A stretch of 50,673 nucleotides of DNA from Spirirestis rafaelensis WJT71-NPBG6 (GCA_019359015.1 JAHHID010000057.1:1-50673), one strand, 5' to 3'; positions 1 to 8,962 are shown, counted from the first letter of the stretch. Numbers and translations: made by a program. Notes: generated from the letters alone by a model not told the origin.

Positions 1-60
1 GCTAACGAAGGGACTGCACCTAAAGGTGCTTCGCATTCATCCCACCCCTGAAGGACGTAA
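1..60. repeat. Possible IS200/IS605-like end remnant
   Basis: This stretch carries a short palindrome (GCACC TAAA GGTGC, 16-29) followed by a CATTCATCCCACCCCTGAAGG string. That arrangement resembles the subterminal hairpin and outer end of cyanobacterial IS200/IS605 elements. No transposase is visible because the window begins here. The assignment is by resemblance only and is weak. Confidence 0.25.
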
Positions 61-91
61 CAGCCTGAAAATTTTTTGGATTTTCAGGCTG
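61..91. repeat. Perfect 12-bp hairpin over the start of the esterase ORF
   Basis: CAGCCTGAAAAT (61-72) is the exact reverse complement of ATTTTCAGGCTG (80-91), with a 7-nt loop. The only available start of the next gene, a TTG at 76, lies inside the loop. The hairpin could be a terminator of whatever lies upstream, part of a mobile element end, or a translation-control structure. Confidence 0.6.
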
Positions 92-1089
92 TTACTGGTG
101 GGCTTTCTGCTTCAATACTTGTAAGTGCAGGATTCGTTCTCTTCTCGTTAATATTGCCGGTGAAAGCAACGGCAGCAAGTTTTAGTACAATTTACGCATT
201 TGGCGATAGTCTTTCTGATACTGGCAATGCGTTCAAGGCTACAGCATCCCAATTGCCTCCAAGCCCACCCTACTTTGAAGGACGTTTTTCCAATGGTCCG
301 GTTTGGGTAGAATATCTAGCAAAGGCTCTGGGATTAAACCAAACAAACTTTGCCATTGGTGGTGCCAACACCGACAGCAACAACACCCTAATTCCCGGTA
401 ACCCACTGAATTTACCAGGATTGGAACAACAAATCAAAAACTTTACCACAGCAAATCCAACTGCTGATAAGGACGGGCTGTATATAGTGTGGGCTGGTGC
501 CAATGATTACCTGGCCGGTGGCGTGACCAATCCGACTCAGCCGGTGACTAATTTGGCAAATGCGGTGACATCGCTTGCCAACGTCGGTGCTAAAAATATC
601 ATGGTGGTTAATTTGCCGGATTTAGGAAAGCTTCCAGGTACTAGCAGTAATAGTCAGACTTCCGCCGGACTCAGCACTTTGACTGGATTTCATAACTCAG
701 GCTTGAACACAACCCTCACTGCTTTGAGCCAGCAACCAGGCATCAACATCATCCCTGTTGATATTAATTCTTTGTTTAGTCGAGCGACCGCCACTAAGGA
801 AGAATTTGGTTTCACGAATGTAACCGACTCTTGCTTAAACCTCGCAGCTCAGACAATTTGTCCTAACCAAAACGAGTATTTATTCTGGGATGCAATTCAT
901 CCAACAACACGCGCTCATAGCTTCATAGCAGAAACAGCACTAGCAGCTGTGGGTGGTAAATCTATTCCCGAACCTTCAGCGGTGTTGGGTATGTTGGCTC
1001 TTGGTGCTTTGGGTGCAGCAGGAATGCGAAAGCGGAAATTAACTCCAGCAGGTCAAGTTGTTGAGGCAGAACCTTCTAGGATGAGATAA
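76..1089 (+). CDS. SGNH/GDSL esterase-lipase with PEP-CTERM anchor
   Basis: This is an exported ester hydrolase of the SGNH/GDSL family. Block I is FGDSLSDTGN with the nucleophile at Ser45, block II is IGGAN with Gly95, block III is GAND with Asn143, and the catalytic pair is DAIH (Asp272 and His275). Residues 10-34 form a hydrophobic signal segment ending near KATAAS. The C terminus has the PEP-CTERM signature: IPEP at 297-300, a hydrophobic stretch, then RKRK. That signature points to processing by an exosortase-like enzyme during export. The start is doubtful: an in-frame TAA at 58-60 leaves only the TTG at 76, which lies in a hairpin loop and has no clear ribosome binding site. The 5' end may have been altered by insertion upstream. 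The substrate cannot be told. Confidence 0.85.
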   Translation: MDFQAVTGGLSASILVSAGFVLFSLILPVKATAASFSTIYAFGDSLSDTGNAFKATASQLPPSPPYFEGRFSNGPVWVEYLAKALGLNQTNFAIGGANTDSNNTLIPGNPLNLPGLEQQIKNFTTANPTADKDGLYIVWAGANDYLAGGVTNPTQPVTNLANAVTSLANVGAKNIMVVNLPDLGKLPGTSSNSQTSAGLSTLTGFHNSGLNTTLTALSQQPGINIIPVDINSLFSRATATKEEFGFTNVTDSCLNLAAQTICPNQNEYLFWDAIHPTTRAHSFIAETALAAVGGKSIPEPSAVLGMLALGALGAAGMRKRKLTPAGQVVEAEPSRMR

Positions 1090-1151
1090 ATTCTTATCGT
1101 TTAGGTTTGCGTTTCTGCTACGATAAAACGCAAATCTAAATCAGATTCTCG

Positions 1152-2195
1152 ATGTCGGATTACGACAATTTATTTAAAATTATTGAAGAATTGGTAATGC
1201 ACCATTCCCCTAGTGGTGTAGAAGCTGAAATTAACCAGTTTTTAATGCAGCGCTTTGCAACCTTGGGTGTGCAAGTGTGGTGCGATCGCGCAGATAATAT
1301 TATTGCGAAAATTCCAGGGAAAAATCCAGATCGAGCGATCGCTATCACCGCACACAAAGACGAAATTGGCGCAATTGTCAAGAGTGTTGGCGATGAAGGT
1401 CGCGTGGAAGTCCGCAGGCTGGGCGGTTCTTACCCGTGGATTTACGGTGAGGGTGTTGTAGATTTATTGGGAGACACGCAAACAATCAGCGGTATTCTCA
1501 GCTTTGGTTCTCGCCATGTTTCCCACGAGTCGCCGCAAAAAGTCCAGCAAGAAGATACGCCTGTAAAGTGGGAAAATGCCTGGATTGAAACGAAATGCAG
1601 GGCCGAAGAATTAGAAGCGGCAGGTATTCGACCGGGAACTAGAATGGTTATCGGCAAGCATCGCAAGCATCCAGTGCGGTTAAAAAATCACATTGCCAGT
1701 TACACTCTAGATAATAAAGCCTCTGTAGCGATTTTGCTCGCTTTGGCAGAAAGAGTCAAACAGCCAGCTGTAGATGTATATTTGGTAGCTTCAGCAAAAG
1801 AAGAAGTCGGGGCAATTGGGGCATTATTTTTTAGTCAAAACCAGCAATTAGATGCAATGATTGCTTTGGAAATTTGCCCACTATCGAAAGAATACCCAAT
1901 TGAAGACGGGGAAAGTCCTGTAATACTTTCTCAAGATGCGTATGGGATTTATGACGAAACGCTAAATCGGCAATTGCGTCACTGTGCGAAGCAGTTAGAT
2001 ATGCCAGTGCAGTTAGCCACAATAAGCGGCTTTGGCAGCGATGCTTCTATTGCGATGAAATTTGGTCATGTCGGACGTGCGGCTTGTTTGGCGTTTCCTA
2101 CACAAAACACACACGGCTATGAAATTGCTCATTTAGGAGCGATCGCTAATTGTATCGATTTATTACAAGCCTTTTGCGAATCAGAGTTTGAGTGA
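1152..2195 (+). CDS. M42 family metallo-aminopeptidase
   Basis: This is a cytosolic di-metal aminopeptidase of the M42 family (FrvX/CelM/glutamyl aminopeptidase type), which trims peptides and usually assembles as large dodecamers. Expected ligands and catalytic residues are visible: His68 in TAHKDEIG, Asp187 in YTLDNKAS, Glu217 and Glu218 in SAKEEVGAIG, Glu240 in ALEICP, and His321 in NTHGYEIAH. The length of 347 residues is normal for the family. The commonest form of the first motif is AHMDE; Lys69 replaces Met here. It reads alone, 62 nt after the esterase stop. The exact peptide specificity cannot be read from the sequence. Confidence 0.9.
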   Translation: MSDYDNLFKIIEELVMHHSPSGVEAEINQFLMQRFATLGVQVWCDRADNIIAKIPGKNPDRAIAITAHKDEIGAIVKSVGDEGRVEVRRLGGSYPWIYGEGVVDLLGDTQTISGILSFGSRHVSHESPQKVQQEDTPVKWENAWIETKCRAEELEAAGIRPGTRMVIGKHRKHPVRLKNHIASYTLDNKASVAILLALAERVKQPAVDVYLVASAKEEVGAIGALFFSQNQQLDAMIALEICPLSKEYPIEDGESPVILSQDAYGIYDETLNRQLRHCAKQLDMPVQLATISGFGSDASIAMKFGHVGRAACLAFPTQNTHGYEIAHLGAIANCIDLLQAFCESEFE

Positions 2196-2325
2196 AGACC
2201 CAGCGTCCGCAAAAGTTGCCAGAATTAGAGTTTGCAACAAGTAACAATCTATTAAACCCGTCCGGTTGATACCCGTAATTTTCTACAATGAACCAGAGAG
2301 GTTGATAAAAGGTTAAGCAAAGCAA

Positions 2326-2790
2326 ATGCCTAAAACCGTTGCCGATGTAATGAGCCGTGACCCGATTGTCGTCCGGTCGGAAACTCCCTTGAATGAAGCG
2401 ATCCAAATTCTGGCAGAACGACGCATCAGTGGATTACCTGTTGTGGATGATGCAGGTAAATTGGTGGGTATTATCTCGGAGACGGATTTGATGTGGCAAG
2501 AAACTGGTGTAACTCCACCGGCATACATCATGTTTCTAGATAGCGTCATCTATTTAAAAAATCCCGCCACCTACGAACGTGACCTGCATAAGGCACTGGG
2601 GCAAACAGTTGGGGAAGTTATGAGCAAAGACCCCATCACTATTTCCCCGGAAAAAACTTTAACACAAGCAGCCAGACTTATGCACGATAAGAGCGTTCAC
2701 CGCTTGCCAGTACTTGACGACGCTCTTCAAGTAATTGGTATCCTCACCCGTGGTGACATTGTTCGGGCAATGGCAGCAAGTCAAGATTAA
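2326..2790 (+). CDS. Two-CBS-domain protein
   Basis: This is a stand-alone CBS pair of 154 residues. CBS1 (about 1-62) has VADVMSRDPIVV and ISGLPVVDDAGKLVGIISETDL. CBS2 (about 93-152) has VGEVMSKDPITI and VHRLPVLDDALQVIGILTRGDIVRAM. Paired CBS domains form a Bateman module that generally binds adenine nucleotides and acts as an energy sensor, often on a partner protein. No effector domain is fused and no obvious partner is adjacent, so the target is unknown. The ATG is consistent with the family start. Confidence 0.9.
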   Translation: MPKTVADVMSRDPIVVRSETPLNEAIQILAERRISGLPVVDDAGKLVGIISETDLMWQETGVTPPAYIMFLDSVIYLKNPATYERDLHKALGQTVGEVMSKDPITISPEKTLTQAARLMHDKSVHRLPVLDDALQVIGILTRGDIVRAMAASQD

Positions 2791-2839
2791 TTGTTGGGTG
2801 GAGCCTTGTTGGGTGGAGCGTTGTAGGTCATTGGTTGTC

Positions 2840-2885
2840 CAAAAGCACTCCTATCCACTAACCACTAACTACTAACCAATATCTA
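2840..2885. repeat. Short tandem CTAAC-type repeats
   Basis: Degenerate tandem copies of CCACTAAC/TACTAAC lie between the CBS and HEAT genes. They match the short tandemly repeated sequences common in intergenic DNA of filamentous cyanobacteria. Similar strings recur near 34180-34215 and 35310-35345. Confidence 0.6.
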
Positions 2886-2933
2886 ATGACCGTTGTTTTT
2901 AAAACACGATTGAAAAGTAGGATAAATCAATAA

Positions 2934-3599
2934 ATGAGTATTACTCCTGAGTCTGTCAAACAAATGCTCAGTTCTGAGGATTTGGGCGATCGCTTGCGTG
3001 CGGTTAATCAAATCCGCGATTTGGAACCTGCGATTGGTTTTGAGTTGGCTCAAAGTGCGGTTACTGACAGTAATGCCCGCGTGCGTTATTCGGCAGTGAG
3101 TTTGTTCGATACTCTTGGTAAACAAGATTTAGACGCGTCTTTGAATATATTGCGCGATCGCTTGCTCAACGATCCTGAACCTGATGTCCAAGCTGCCGCT
3201 GCTGACTGTTTGGGTGCTCTTAAATTACATGCAGCTTTTGAAGACATGCAGCAGGTTTACCGCACAACACCAGAGTGGCTGGTACAATTCAGTATCATTG
3301 CCACATTAGGAGAGTTGGGCGATCCGCGAGCGTTTGAGCTACTCAAAGAAGCGCTCTCCTCAAACAACGACTTAGTAAAAACCGCTGCCATTAGTTCTTT
3401 TGGGGAATTAGGAGATGCACAAGCAGTTCCCTTATTAGCTCCCTATGCGAGCAATCCAGATTGGCAAGTCCGCTACAGACTAGTGCAATCTTTGAATCTT
3501 CTGGGTGGTGCAGATGCCAAATCTATATTAGAAACTTTGGCTACTGATGAAGTAGAGGCGATCGCTACTGAAGCGAAAAAATCTTTGCAGTCAGCTTAA
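2934..3599 (+). CDS. nblB: HEAT-repeat protein of the NblB / phycobilisome-degradation type
   Basis: The protein has 221 residues built almost wholly of HEAT-like helical pairs (for example VRYSAVSLFDTLG, VQAAAADCLGAL, VQFSIIATLGELGDP, VKTAAISSFGELGD, VRYRLVQSLNLLGG). This length and architecture match cyanobacterial NblB. NblB proteins are related to phycobilin lyases of the CpcE/PecE class and are needed for phycobilisome breakdown under nutrient starvation. It is a single gene, not beside phycobiliprotein genes, which fits NblB better than CpcE or CpcF. A general HEAT-repeat protein remains possible. Confidence 0.75.
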   Translation: MSITPESVKQMLSSEDLGDRLRAVNQIRDLEPAIGFELAQSAVTDSNARVRYSAVSLFDTLGKQDLDASLNILRDRLLNDPEPDVQAAAADCLGALKLHAAFEDMQQVYRTTPEWLVQFSIIATLGELGDPRAFELLKEALSSNNDLVKTAAISSFGELGDAQAVPLLAPYASNPDWQVRYRLVQSLNLLGGADAKSILETLATDEVEAIATEAKKSLQSA

Positions 3600-4109
3600 A
3601 GCTGCTTTTGTTTGGATAATCTTTGGTAAAACACCACTTCCAAGTCCCCATTTAGTGATAGATGGGGATTTTTTCATGGTTACTGTTGCTCAAACAGTAG
3701 AAAGGCTTTAGTTTTCGTCAAAGGCAGATTGGGTTTTTCTATAAATACGTAAAGTCAGTTCAAGTTTGCTGCCGTAATAGCTGACAGGCAATGTTTGCTT
3801 TCAGCTTGATGTTTCCTCCCATTTTTTCATGAAAAATTTTCAATTTATTTGTAAAGAGTCTGTAAAAAGCTGGAATTTATCACGCTTTATTTTTACATGA
3901 CAACTCTATATAGATGTGAGTTTTTATTTATAGATAACAGTATTTCTTCTATCAGGGTTTACGTAAGTAAAAAGTTTCGATGAATGTGTCACTTTACCCG
4001 ATGACACCACAGTCAATGGCGAATAACATACGACTATACACGCAAAGTCGGCACACTAAATCAGTTGCCTCAAGCATTAAAAATTACTTGATATTCGCAA
4101 GACACAATC
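3600..4109. other. 510-nt gap with a terminator and a long AT-rich leader
   Basis: The gap holds the rho-independent terminator of the HEAT gene at 3645-3674. About 430 nt of AT-rich DNA follow upstream of the PEP-CTERM gene, without any open frame I would trust. A promoter and long untranslated leader for the downstream gene are likely here, but I see no firm motif. Confidence 0.5.
3645..3674 (+). terminator. Intrinsic terminator after the nblB-like gene
   Basis: TCCCCAT (3645-3651) pairs with ATGGGGA (3662-3668) across a 10-nt loop and is followed by a run of Ts. It lies 45 nt after the stop codon. Confidence 0.8.
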
Positions 4110-4961
4110 ATGAAACTAAACAAACAATTTACCGCGATCGCTAAATCTCTAACAGTATCTAACCTCGCAAAAGAAATGATGAATTACAAAAAATCCTTAG
4201 CTTTTATCGGTTTATTAACCAGCAGTGCTCTGGCTCTGTCTTCTAACCCCGCTCAAGCCTTTAATTTCAACACAAGTACTGATTTAGGAAGTTGCTCTGC
4301 TCTAGCGAGTCCTTTTACAAGCAGCGGGTTAAGTTCTACCACTATCAAGCCAAACTGTAAAACTGCTGACGGTTTCACCATCACACCTAATCCTGAAGGT
4401 AAAGAACTTCAAGGTAAAAAAGTTAACGGCATCATTGGTGTAGGTGTATCTGGTAAAAAACCTGTTCGCGATGTTGTTGGTGGCGAAATTGACTACGGAG
4501 AGTCGATTGTATTAACTCTGCCGAATCCAAAAGATGTTCTCGAAAGTATCGGTTTAAGCTTTTTATACCGACCTGGTGTCTTTGCAGACAAAGTGTGGGA
4601 GGCTGCGAGAATCACAACTAATACTGGGCTTAAAGGCATTCTCACAGTAACAGGTCAAACTTCTGCAACCTGGAGTTTTCCTGATGGTGGTTTAGTTACA
4701 AACCTCAGCCCTTCTAAGGGTAATGGTGGCGGTTATTACGATATTACCAATCCTTTTGGAAATGCAAAATTTGATTTCCTAACCCTCACTCCATTCACCT
4801 ATGACTTAGTGGATCAAAAGAGTAGTGCTAACAGTGACTTTGCTCTAGCTCATGCAACAGCAGTCGCAAAAGCAGTTCCCGAACCAACAGCGATCGCTGG
4901 TTTAGGTTTAGTTGGTGGATTGTTGCTAACAACTCGTCGTCGTAAAGCTATCCAATCTTAA
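4110..4961 (+). CDS. PEP-CTERM exported protein of unknown function
   Basis: I do not recognise the mature domain. The N terminus carries a signal peptide cut near NPAQA/FNF. The C terminus has VPEPTAIAGLGLVGGLLL followed by TTRRRK, a textbook PEP-CTERM sorting signal. The central about 200 residues are Thr/Ser/Gly-rich, probably beta-rich, with Cys residues near 62 and 83. Two starts are plausible: the ATG at 4110, or the internal ATG at about residue 24 (MNYKKSLAFIG), which gives a more typical signal peptide length. The likely location is cell surface or extracellular matrix. Confidence 0.8.
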   Translation: MKLNKQFTAIAKSLTVSNLAKEMMNYKKSLAFIGLLTSSALALSSNPAQAFNFNTSTDLGSCSALASPFTSSGLSSTTIKPNCKTADGFTITPNPEGKELQGKKVNGIIGVGVSGKKPVRDVVGGEIDYGESIVLTLPNPKDVLESIGLSFLYRPGVFADKVWEAARITTNTGLKGILTVTGQTSATWSFPDGGLVTNLSPSKGNGGGYYDITNPFGNAKFDFLTLTPFTYDLVDQKSSANSDFALAHATAVAKAVPEPTAIAGLGLVGGLLLTTRRRKAIQS

Positions 4962-5190
4962 TTACCAATGGGTGTGAGTTTGGCTGCTGTGGCTGTAGCT
5001 GGCATGTTTGACTTGCGATAAAGCAATAAATCATGCCTTACAGCTTTCAATTACCAGTTTGAACTTTTTTTATCCTACCTGTAAGCGAGGCTGCAATATA
5101 AAAGTGTATTAATTAGATGATTTTCTAACAAAATTATCAAGGTTTTGCATTTTTATTTTATTCAACTAGGTCATTTTCCAATGTCTTTTA

Positions 5191-5236
5191 AATGAGTATA
5201 AGAAGTAGTTAATTACTGTCCTATACTCATTTTTTC
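5191..5236 (+). terminator. Intrinsic terminator
   Basis: AATGAGTATA (5191-5200) pairs exactly with TATACTCATT (5222-5231), and a T-run follows on the plus strand. It probably ends the PEP-CTERM transcript, although it lies about 230 nt after that gene's stop. It is also just downstream of the convergent DUF456 gene. Confidence 0.65.
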
Positions 5237-5256
5237 TTGAGAAGCAAACACCAATT

Positions 5257-5775
5257 TTACGTGCCAAATACCTGCGGCCAAGTTGTGAATAAGAAAACGC
5301 CAACCGCAGCGATCGCTAATATTCCCTGAATCAAATTGCCAATTAACGTTCCTGCTACAATCCCTATACCAGCTTTCACCGCTAATTGAAAGTTACGTTG
5401 GTATATATACTCAGCGATAATTGCACCTAACAACGGTCCTAATAGTATCCCTAACAACGGACCTCCAAAAGGCAAAGCCGGCAATAATCCAAAAAATCCC
5501 AGCAATAAACCGACTACCGCGCCAATTTGCCCCCATTTACTAGCACCTGCTTGTTTTGCGCCTAAATAGCCAGCTAAAAAATCAACTCCGATACTCAAAA
5601 CCAAAACGAGAATGGTCACAATTAGTGGTATTTTAATCGCCACAAAGGAACCGCTAATAATGCCCCAGATGATAATTGCCGTTAAAATTAAGCTACTTCC
5701 AGGAATGGCAGGAACCACAGCACCGATGATACCCACAACCATCAACGCAACTAATAGCCAATAAATAATTTGCAT
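5257..5775 (-). CDS. DUF456 membrane protein
   Basis: A 172-residue, very hydrophobic protein with about five to six membrane segments. The Gly/Pro-rich pattern fits DUF456: VVGIIGAVVPAIPGSSLIL near the N terminus, DFLAGYLGAKQAGASKWG in the middle, and FGGPLLGILLGPLLGAIIAEY later. It sits in the inner or thylakoid membrane and has no established function. It is transcribed alone, convergent with the PEP-CTERM gene and divergent from the M48-like gene. Confidence 0.88.
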   Translation of the reverse strand: MQIIYWLLVALMVVGIIGAVVPAIPGSSLILTAIIIWGIISGSFVAIKIPLIVTILVLVLSIGVDFLAGYLGAKQAGASKWGQIGAVVGLLLGFFGLLPALPFGGPLLGILLGPLLGAIIAEYIYQRNFQLAVKAGIGIVAGTLIGNLIQGILAIAAVGVFLFTTWPQVFGT

Positions 5776-6221
5776 AACGTTTTAAACTTCCGAGTTAGCG
5801 GTGATTTATAAAGTAAATTTACCCCATTTTATGATTTGTTAGGACAGACGATAACACACGCCTAGACTTTTAAATTGAACCAAATTAGAATCTTCCACCT
5901 CAATCTGGTAGAATCTGACTGCGTTCGCTCTTAACTTGTCTTGGTAATTGCCAGTGTAAAAACTAATACCATTTTACTTTCGGGTTGCTATACATGGGCA
6001 GCAGGCGGCAAGGGAGAATGATTTGTAGCTATTTTTTTGATAATTGGTATAATCAGTTGCTGGGTAGATGCTATTTACAATAATTCAAAAATCTGAACAG
6101 CAAGCCCGTTACTTGCAGTTTGTTTATTAGTTAAATTTCTAGCCACAAGCGTGGTGACGGCACAAGCTGTTCGCAGTCAGTAACTGAACTTTCCAAACAC
6201 TCCTCAGAAAGCTCAAAATCC
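5776..6221. other. 446-nt divergent intergenic region
   Basis: This gap separates the DUF456 gene (minus) from the M48-like gene (plus) and so should hold both promoters. I see no RNA gene, repeat family member or convincing operator. Confidence 0.4.
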
Positions 6222-7103
6222 ATGACAAGAAAAATATTAACTGGACTGAGTTCAGAAGCCTATGAACACCCCTTTGATCGCAAAGCCTTGGCTTCTTTGA
6301 AAAGTATGCCTGGTGTCTCTCTGCTGCTCAAAAAAATTAACGAGTACGGCATTGACCGTCTACTCAGGCTGCAATGTCTTGGTAGTGAAATAAGAATCAC
6401 ACCCCGTAATTTTCCCCATTTGCATCAGTCACTTGTAGAAACTTGCCAAATTATTGATGTTGCTTTACTTCCAGAACTGTATCTGTTTCGAGGCACAGGT
6501 CACATTGAAACCTACATTGTTGGAGTGGAAAAACCGATTATCGGTATCAATATAGAAGCAATGGAGTGGCTTGATGCAGATGAGTTACTTTACATTTTTG
6601 GACACGAAGTCGCTCGCATCAAAAGTCAGCATATGGTTTATCACCAAATGGCAATTGTTATGCCAGCTCTAAAAAATTTATTGAGCAGTACTACATTAGG
6701 GGTCGGGGGTTTGGTAGCTAGTGGAATGGAACTGGCTTTGTATAATTGGCGGATGATGGCTAGGTTTACTGCCGATCGCGCTGGTTTGCTTGCTTGTCAG
6801 GATATTGAGGTGGCAACCACTGCACTCATGAAACTTGCGGGTTTGCCAGATGAATACTTGACTCCTCCTGTAATCGAAGAGTTCGTCGCTCAAGCTCGCG
6901 AGTTTGCATCCACTAGCTTTGATAATGTGGATCAGGTCACCAAAATATTAAGTTATTCAGAAAATGGGCTTTCCTGGGTAGTTATGCGGGCTAGCGAATT
7001 ATTGAAATGGATAGATTCAGGTGAATATGATAATTTAATTCAACAGAAAAGTTTAAAGACACCAGAAGAAATCGAAGGGTGGAATTTTATGACTTCTTGG
7101 TGA
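6222..7103 (+). CDS. M48-type peptidase homologue with degenerate zinc site
   Basis: The fold context is that of cyanobacterial M48 (Ste24/HtpX-like) peptidases: FGHEVARIKSQHMVYHQ around residue 128, a hydrophobic segment at about 157-172, then FTADRAGLLACQD from 182. The zinc motif HExxH reads H128-E-V-A-R132, so the second His is Arg (codon CGC, one base from CAC). The usual upstream Glu of the ExxAD motif appears to be Arg181 in ARFTADRAG. Two of three zinc ligands therefore look lost, and the protein may be a non-catalytic scaffold or regulator. The frame is otherwise intact over 293 residues, so it is not an obvious pseudogene. Confidence 0.8.
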   Translation: MTRKILTGLSSEAYEHPFDRKALASLKSMPGVSLLLKKINEYGIDRLLRLQCLGSEIRITPRNFPHLHQSLVETCQIIDVALLPELYLFRGTGHIETYIVGVEKPIIGINIEAMEWLDADELLYIFGHEVARIKSQHMVYHQMAIVMPALKNLLSSTTLGVGGLVASGMELALYNWRMMARFTADRAGLLACQDIEVATTALMKLAGLPDEYLTPPVIEEFVAQAREFASTSFDNVDQVTKILSYSENGLSWVVMRASELLKWIDSGEYDNLIQQKSLKTPEEIEGWNFMTSW

Positions 7104-7176
7104 CTTGCAAATCGGTAACCAACCTAATAAGGCTTGGCTCCTAGGGTATGTAAAAAACGCTTATCAAAAATTTATT

Positions 7177-7821
7177 TTATAAATTAGAGCTAAGAGTAAC
7201 AGCTAATTTGTCAGCAATACCAGCAACCCATTTTTCATCTTGTTTGGTATAACTGCGAGGAGCATTCGCTGCTAAAATCAAAACTCCTTGATTGCCGATT
7301 GGTTGACAAATTACACCTTGAGTGTTTTCTGGCAAATAATCAAATTCAATTTGTCCTGGGTATACTTTTAGAGCGACTAAATAAACTGCTTTTTGCGTTT
7401 CGAGTACTCGCTTTAAAATTGGTCCTGGTGTGACTTCCGATTTAGTAGCGAGAATGCCGCGACGCAACAAAACTTTACCTTGATAGAAAACTACAAGCGA
7501 TCGCGTGACTGTATTAGTCAACAATAAATGAGATGCCCAAGCTAATTCTGTTTTTACAGCATCAGGTAAATCGGGCGAAAGTATAAAACCTTCTTCGCCA
7601 ATCAATTCTACAGTCTGTGGCGATCGCGGCTGTACCTGCTGCCAAATTAAACCCGTTAAAATCAAAACCGCACTCAAAATTACACCCAGCACATCCCCAC
7701 GCGATTGAGACTGAGTTAGTTCTGGTGTAAACAAACGGTTAATCAACAAAAGTACAGCGCCTAAACCACCAACAACGATGGGTAGACGCCGCAGAACTCG
7801 ATTAGGATCGGGTTTGGTCAT
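7177..7821 (-). CDS. CCB-type cofactor assembly protein for cytochrome b6f
   Basis: A 214-residue protein with two N-terminal membrane segments (about 12-28 and 44-60) and a soluble domain containing ELIGEEGFILSPDLP, YQGKVLLRRGIL and GVICQPIGNQGVLILAANAPRSY. This matches the cofactor assembly of complex C subunit B family (CCB2/CCB4-like). In plants and cyanobacteria these proteins are involved in attaching haem ci to cytochrome b6. It lies downstream of rpaB on the same strand, across a repeat-filled gap, and converges on the M48-like gene. Confidence 0.82.
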   Translation of the reverse strand: MTKPDPNRVLRRLPIVVGGLGAVLLLINRLFTPELTQSQSRGDVLGVILSAVLILTGLIWQQVQPRSPQTVELIGEEGFILSPDLPDAVKTELAWASHLLLTNTVTRSLVVFYQGKVLLRRGILATKSEVTPGPILKRVLETQKAVYLVALKVYPGQIEFDYLPENTQGVICQPIGNQGVLILAANAPRSYTKQDEKWVAGIADKLAVTLSSNL

Positions 7822-7832
7822 TGCTCAAAAAG

Positions 7833-8012
7833 TCATTGGGCATTGGGCATTGGGGAGCCAGTGCGTTGGGCGGCTCTGCCGACTTGTTCGCGTTCGCCGT
7901 TGGCGTTGCCGCAGGCTAGCGTCTCCGCATCTGAGAAGCATCTGGCGTCATTGGGCATTGGGCATTGGGCATTGGACATTTGGCATTGGGCATTTGGGCA
8001 TTGGACAAGGAG
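7833..8012. repeat. CATTGGG heptamer tandem repeats flanking a repeat-rich core
   Basis: Tandem CATTGGG/CATTTGG units occur at 7833-7856 and 7949-8005. They flank a GC-rich segment (about 7862-7945) with GCGTTCGCCGTTGGCG and GCTAGCGTCTCCGCA motifs of the type scattered through Nostocales genomes. The block sits between rpaB and the CCB-like gene and encodes nothing I would trust. Confidence 0.75.
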
Positions 8013-8064
8013 AAATTTTCCCCTACTTACCCCACTTTGCCACTCCCCCACTCTCCCCATTTCC

Positions 8065-8802
8065 TCATTCCTCCCCTGGTTCAATTATCCGTTGAAACAA
8101 ATAACCAGTACCTCGTGCTGTGAGAATCAACTCTGGGTTACTGGGGTCATCTTCCAATTTTGCCCGTAGACGCGATATATGCACATCTACCACACGGGTA
8201 TCTACATGGCGTTCTGGTGTGTATCCCCAAACTTCCTGCAAAATTTCCGAGCGGGAAAAAGCTTCTCCAGAGCGGCTGACTAACAACTCTAGTAAGCTAA
8301 ACTCCATACCTGTCAAGCGAATGCGCTCATCACCTTTGTATACTTGTCGTTTATTAGTGTCGATTTTGATATTGGCAACATGAATCACCCCGGAACTAGG
8401 AATTCCCGAAGCACCAGTTTTATCTACGCGTCGCAGTACTGAGCGAATGCGAGCTTCTAGTTCTTTTGGCGAAAATGGTTTAACTACATAGTCGTCTGCA
8501 CCCAACTCCAATCCGGTGATGCGATCGGCGACATCGCCTAAGGCTGTTAGCATAATAATAGGTACATCAGATTCTTTACGTAATTCTTGACATACCCCAT
8601 AGCCATCGAGCTTTGGCATCATCACATCCAAAACAACCAGGTCAGGTTCCGCTTTGCGAAAAGTCTCCAAAGCTTCTTCGCCATCGCCTGCTGTCACCAC
8701 ATCGTAGCCAATCATCGAAAGGCGCGTTTCCAAAATCCGGCGAATACTGGCTTCATCATCTACTACTAGAATTTTTTCTTTATGACTTTCCAACTTTCTC
8801 AA
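8065..8802 (-). CDS. rpaB: OmpR-family response regulator RpaB (Ycf27)
   Basis: An essential cyanobacterial/plastid response regulator that controls high-light and photosystem genes. The receiver domain (about 9-125) has the acidic pair Asp15/Asp16, phosphoacceptor Asp59 in VVLDVMMP, Thr86 and Lys108 in VKPF. The winged-helix DNA-binding domain (about 140-240) contains IRLTGMEFSLLELL, RSEILQEVWGY, DTRVVDVHISRLRAKLE and GTGYLF. The length of 245 residues and the sequence are typical of RpaB. It is divergent from radA across 160 nt, an arrangement seen in other cyanobacteria. The cognate kinase (NblS/Hik33 in other species) is not in the window. Confidence 0.94.
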   Translation of the reverse strand: MRKLESHKEKILVVDDEASIRRILETRLSMIGYDVVTAGDGEEALETFRKAEPDLVVLDVMMPKLDGYGVCQELRKESDVPIIMLTALGDVADRITGLELGADDYVVKPFSPKELEARIRSVLRRVDKTGASGIPSSGVIHVANIKIDTNKRQVYKGDERIRLTGMEFSLLELLVSRSGEAFSRSEILQEVWGYTPERHVDTRVVDVHISRLRAKLEDDPSNPELILTARGTGYLFQRIIEPGEE

Positions 8803-8962
8803 TGCTCCTTAACTAAAATTTTTCATGATTAATTTTTAATACCATAATATTAAGATATCATTCCTTGAATTCATTTGGAAAAAGCTGGAAATACCGCTAT
8901 TCTTCAAATTTAGTCGTGGTAAAAATTAATAATAAATTAAGATTATTTAATAAGTTTTAAGA

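Noticed and set aside
8803-8962. Possible RpaB (HLR1) binding site in the rpaB-radA divergent promoter
   Set aside because: No pair of TTACA-type repeats with the right spacing could be found.
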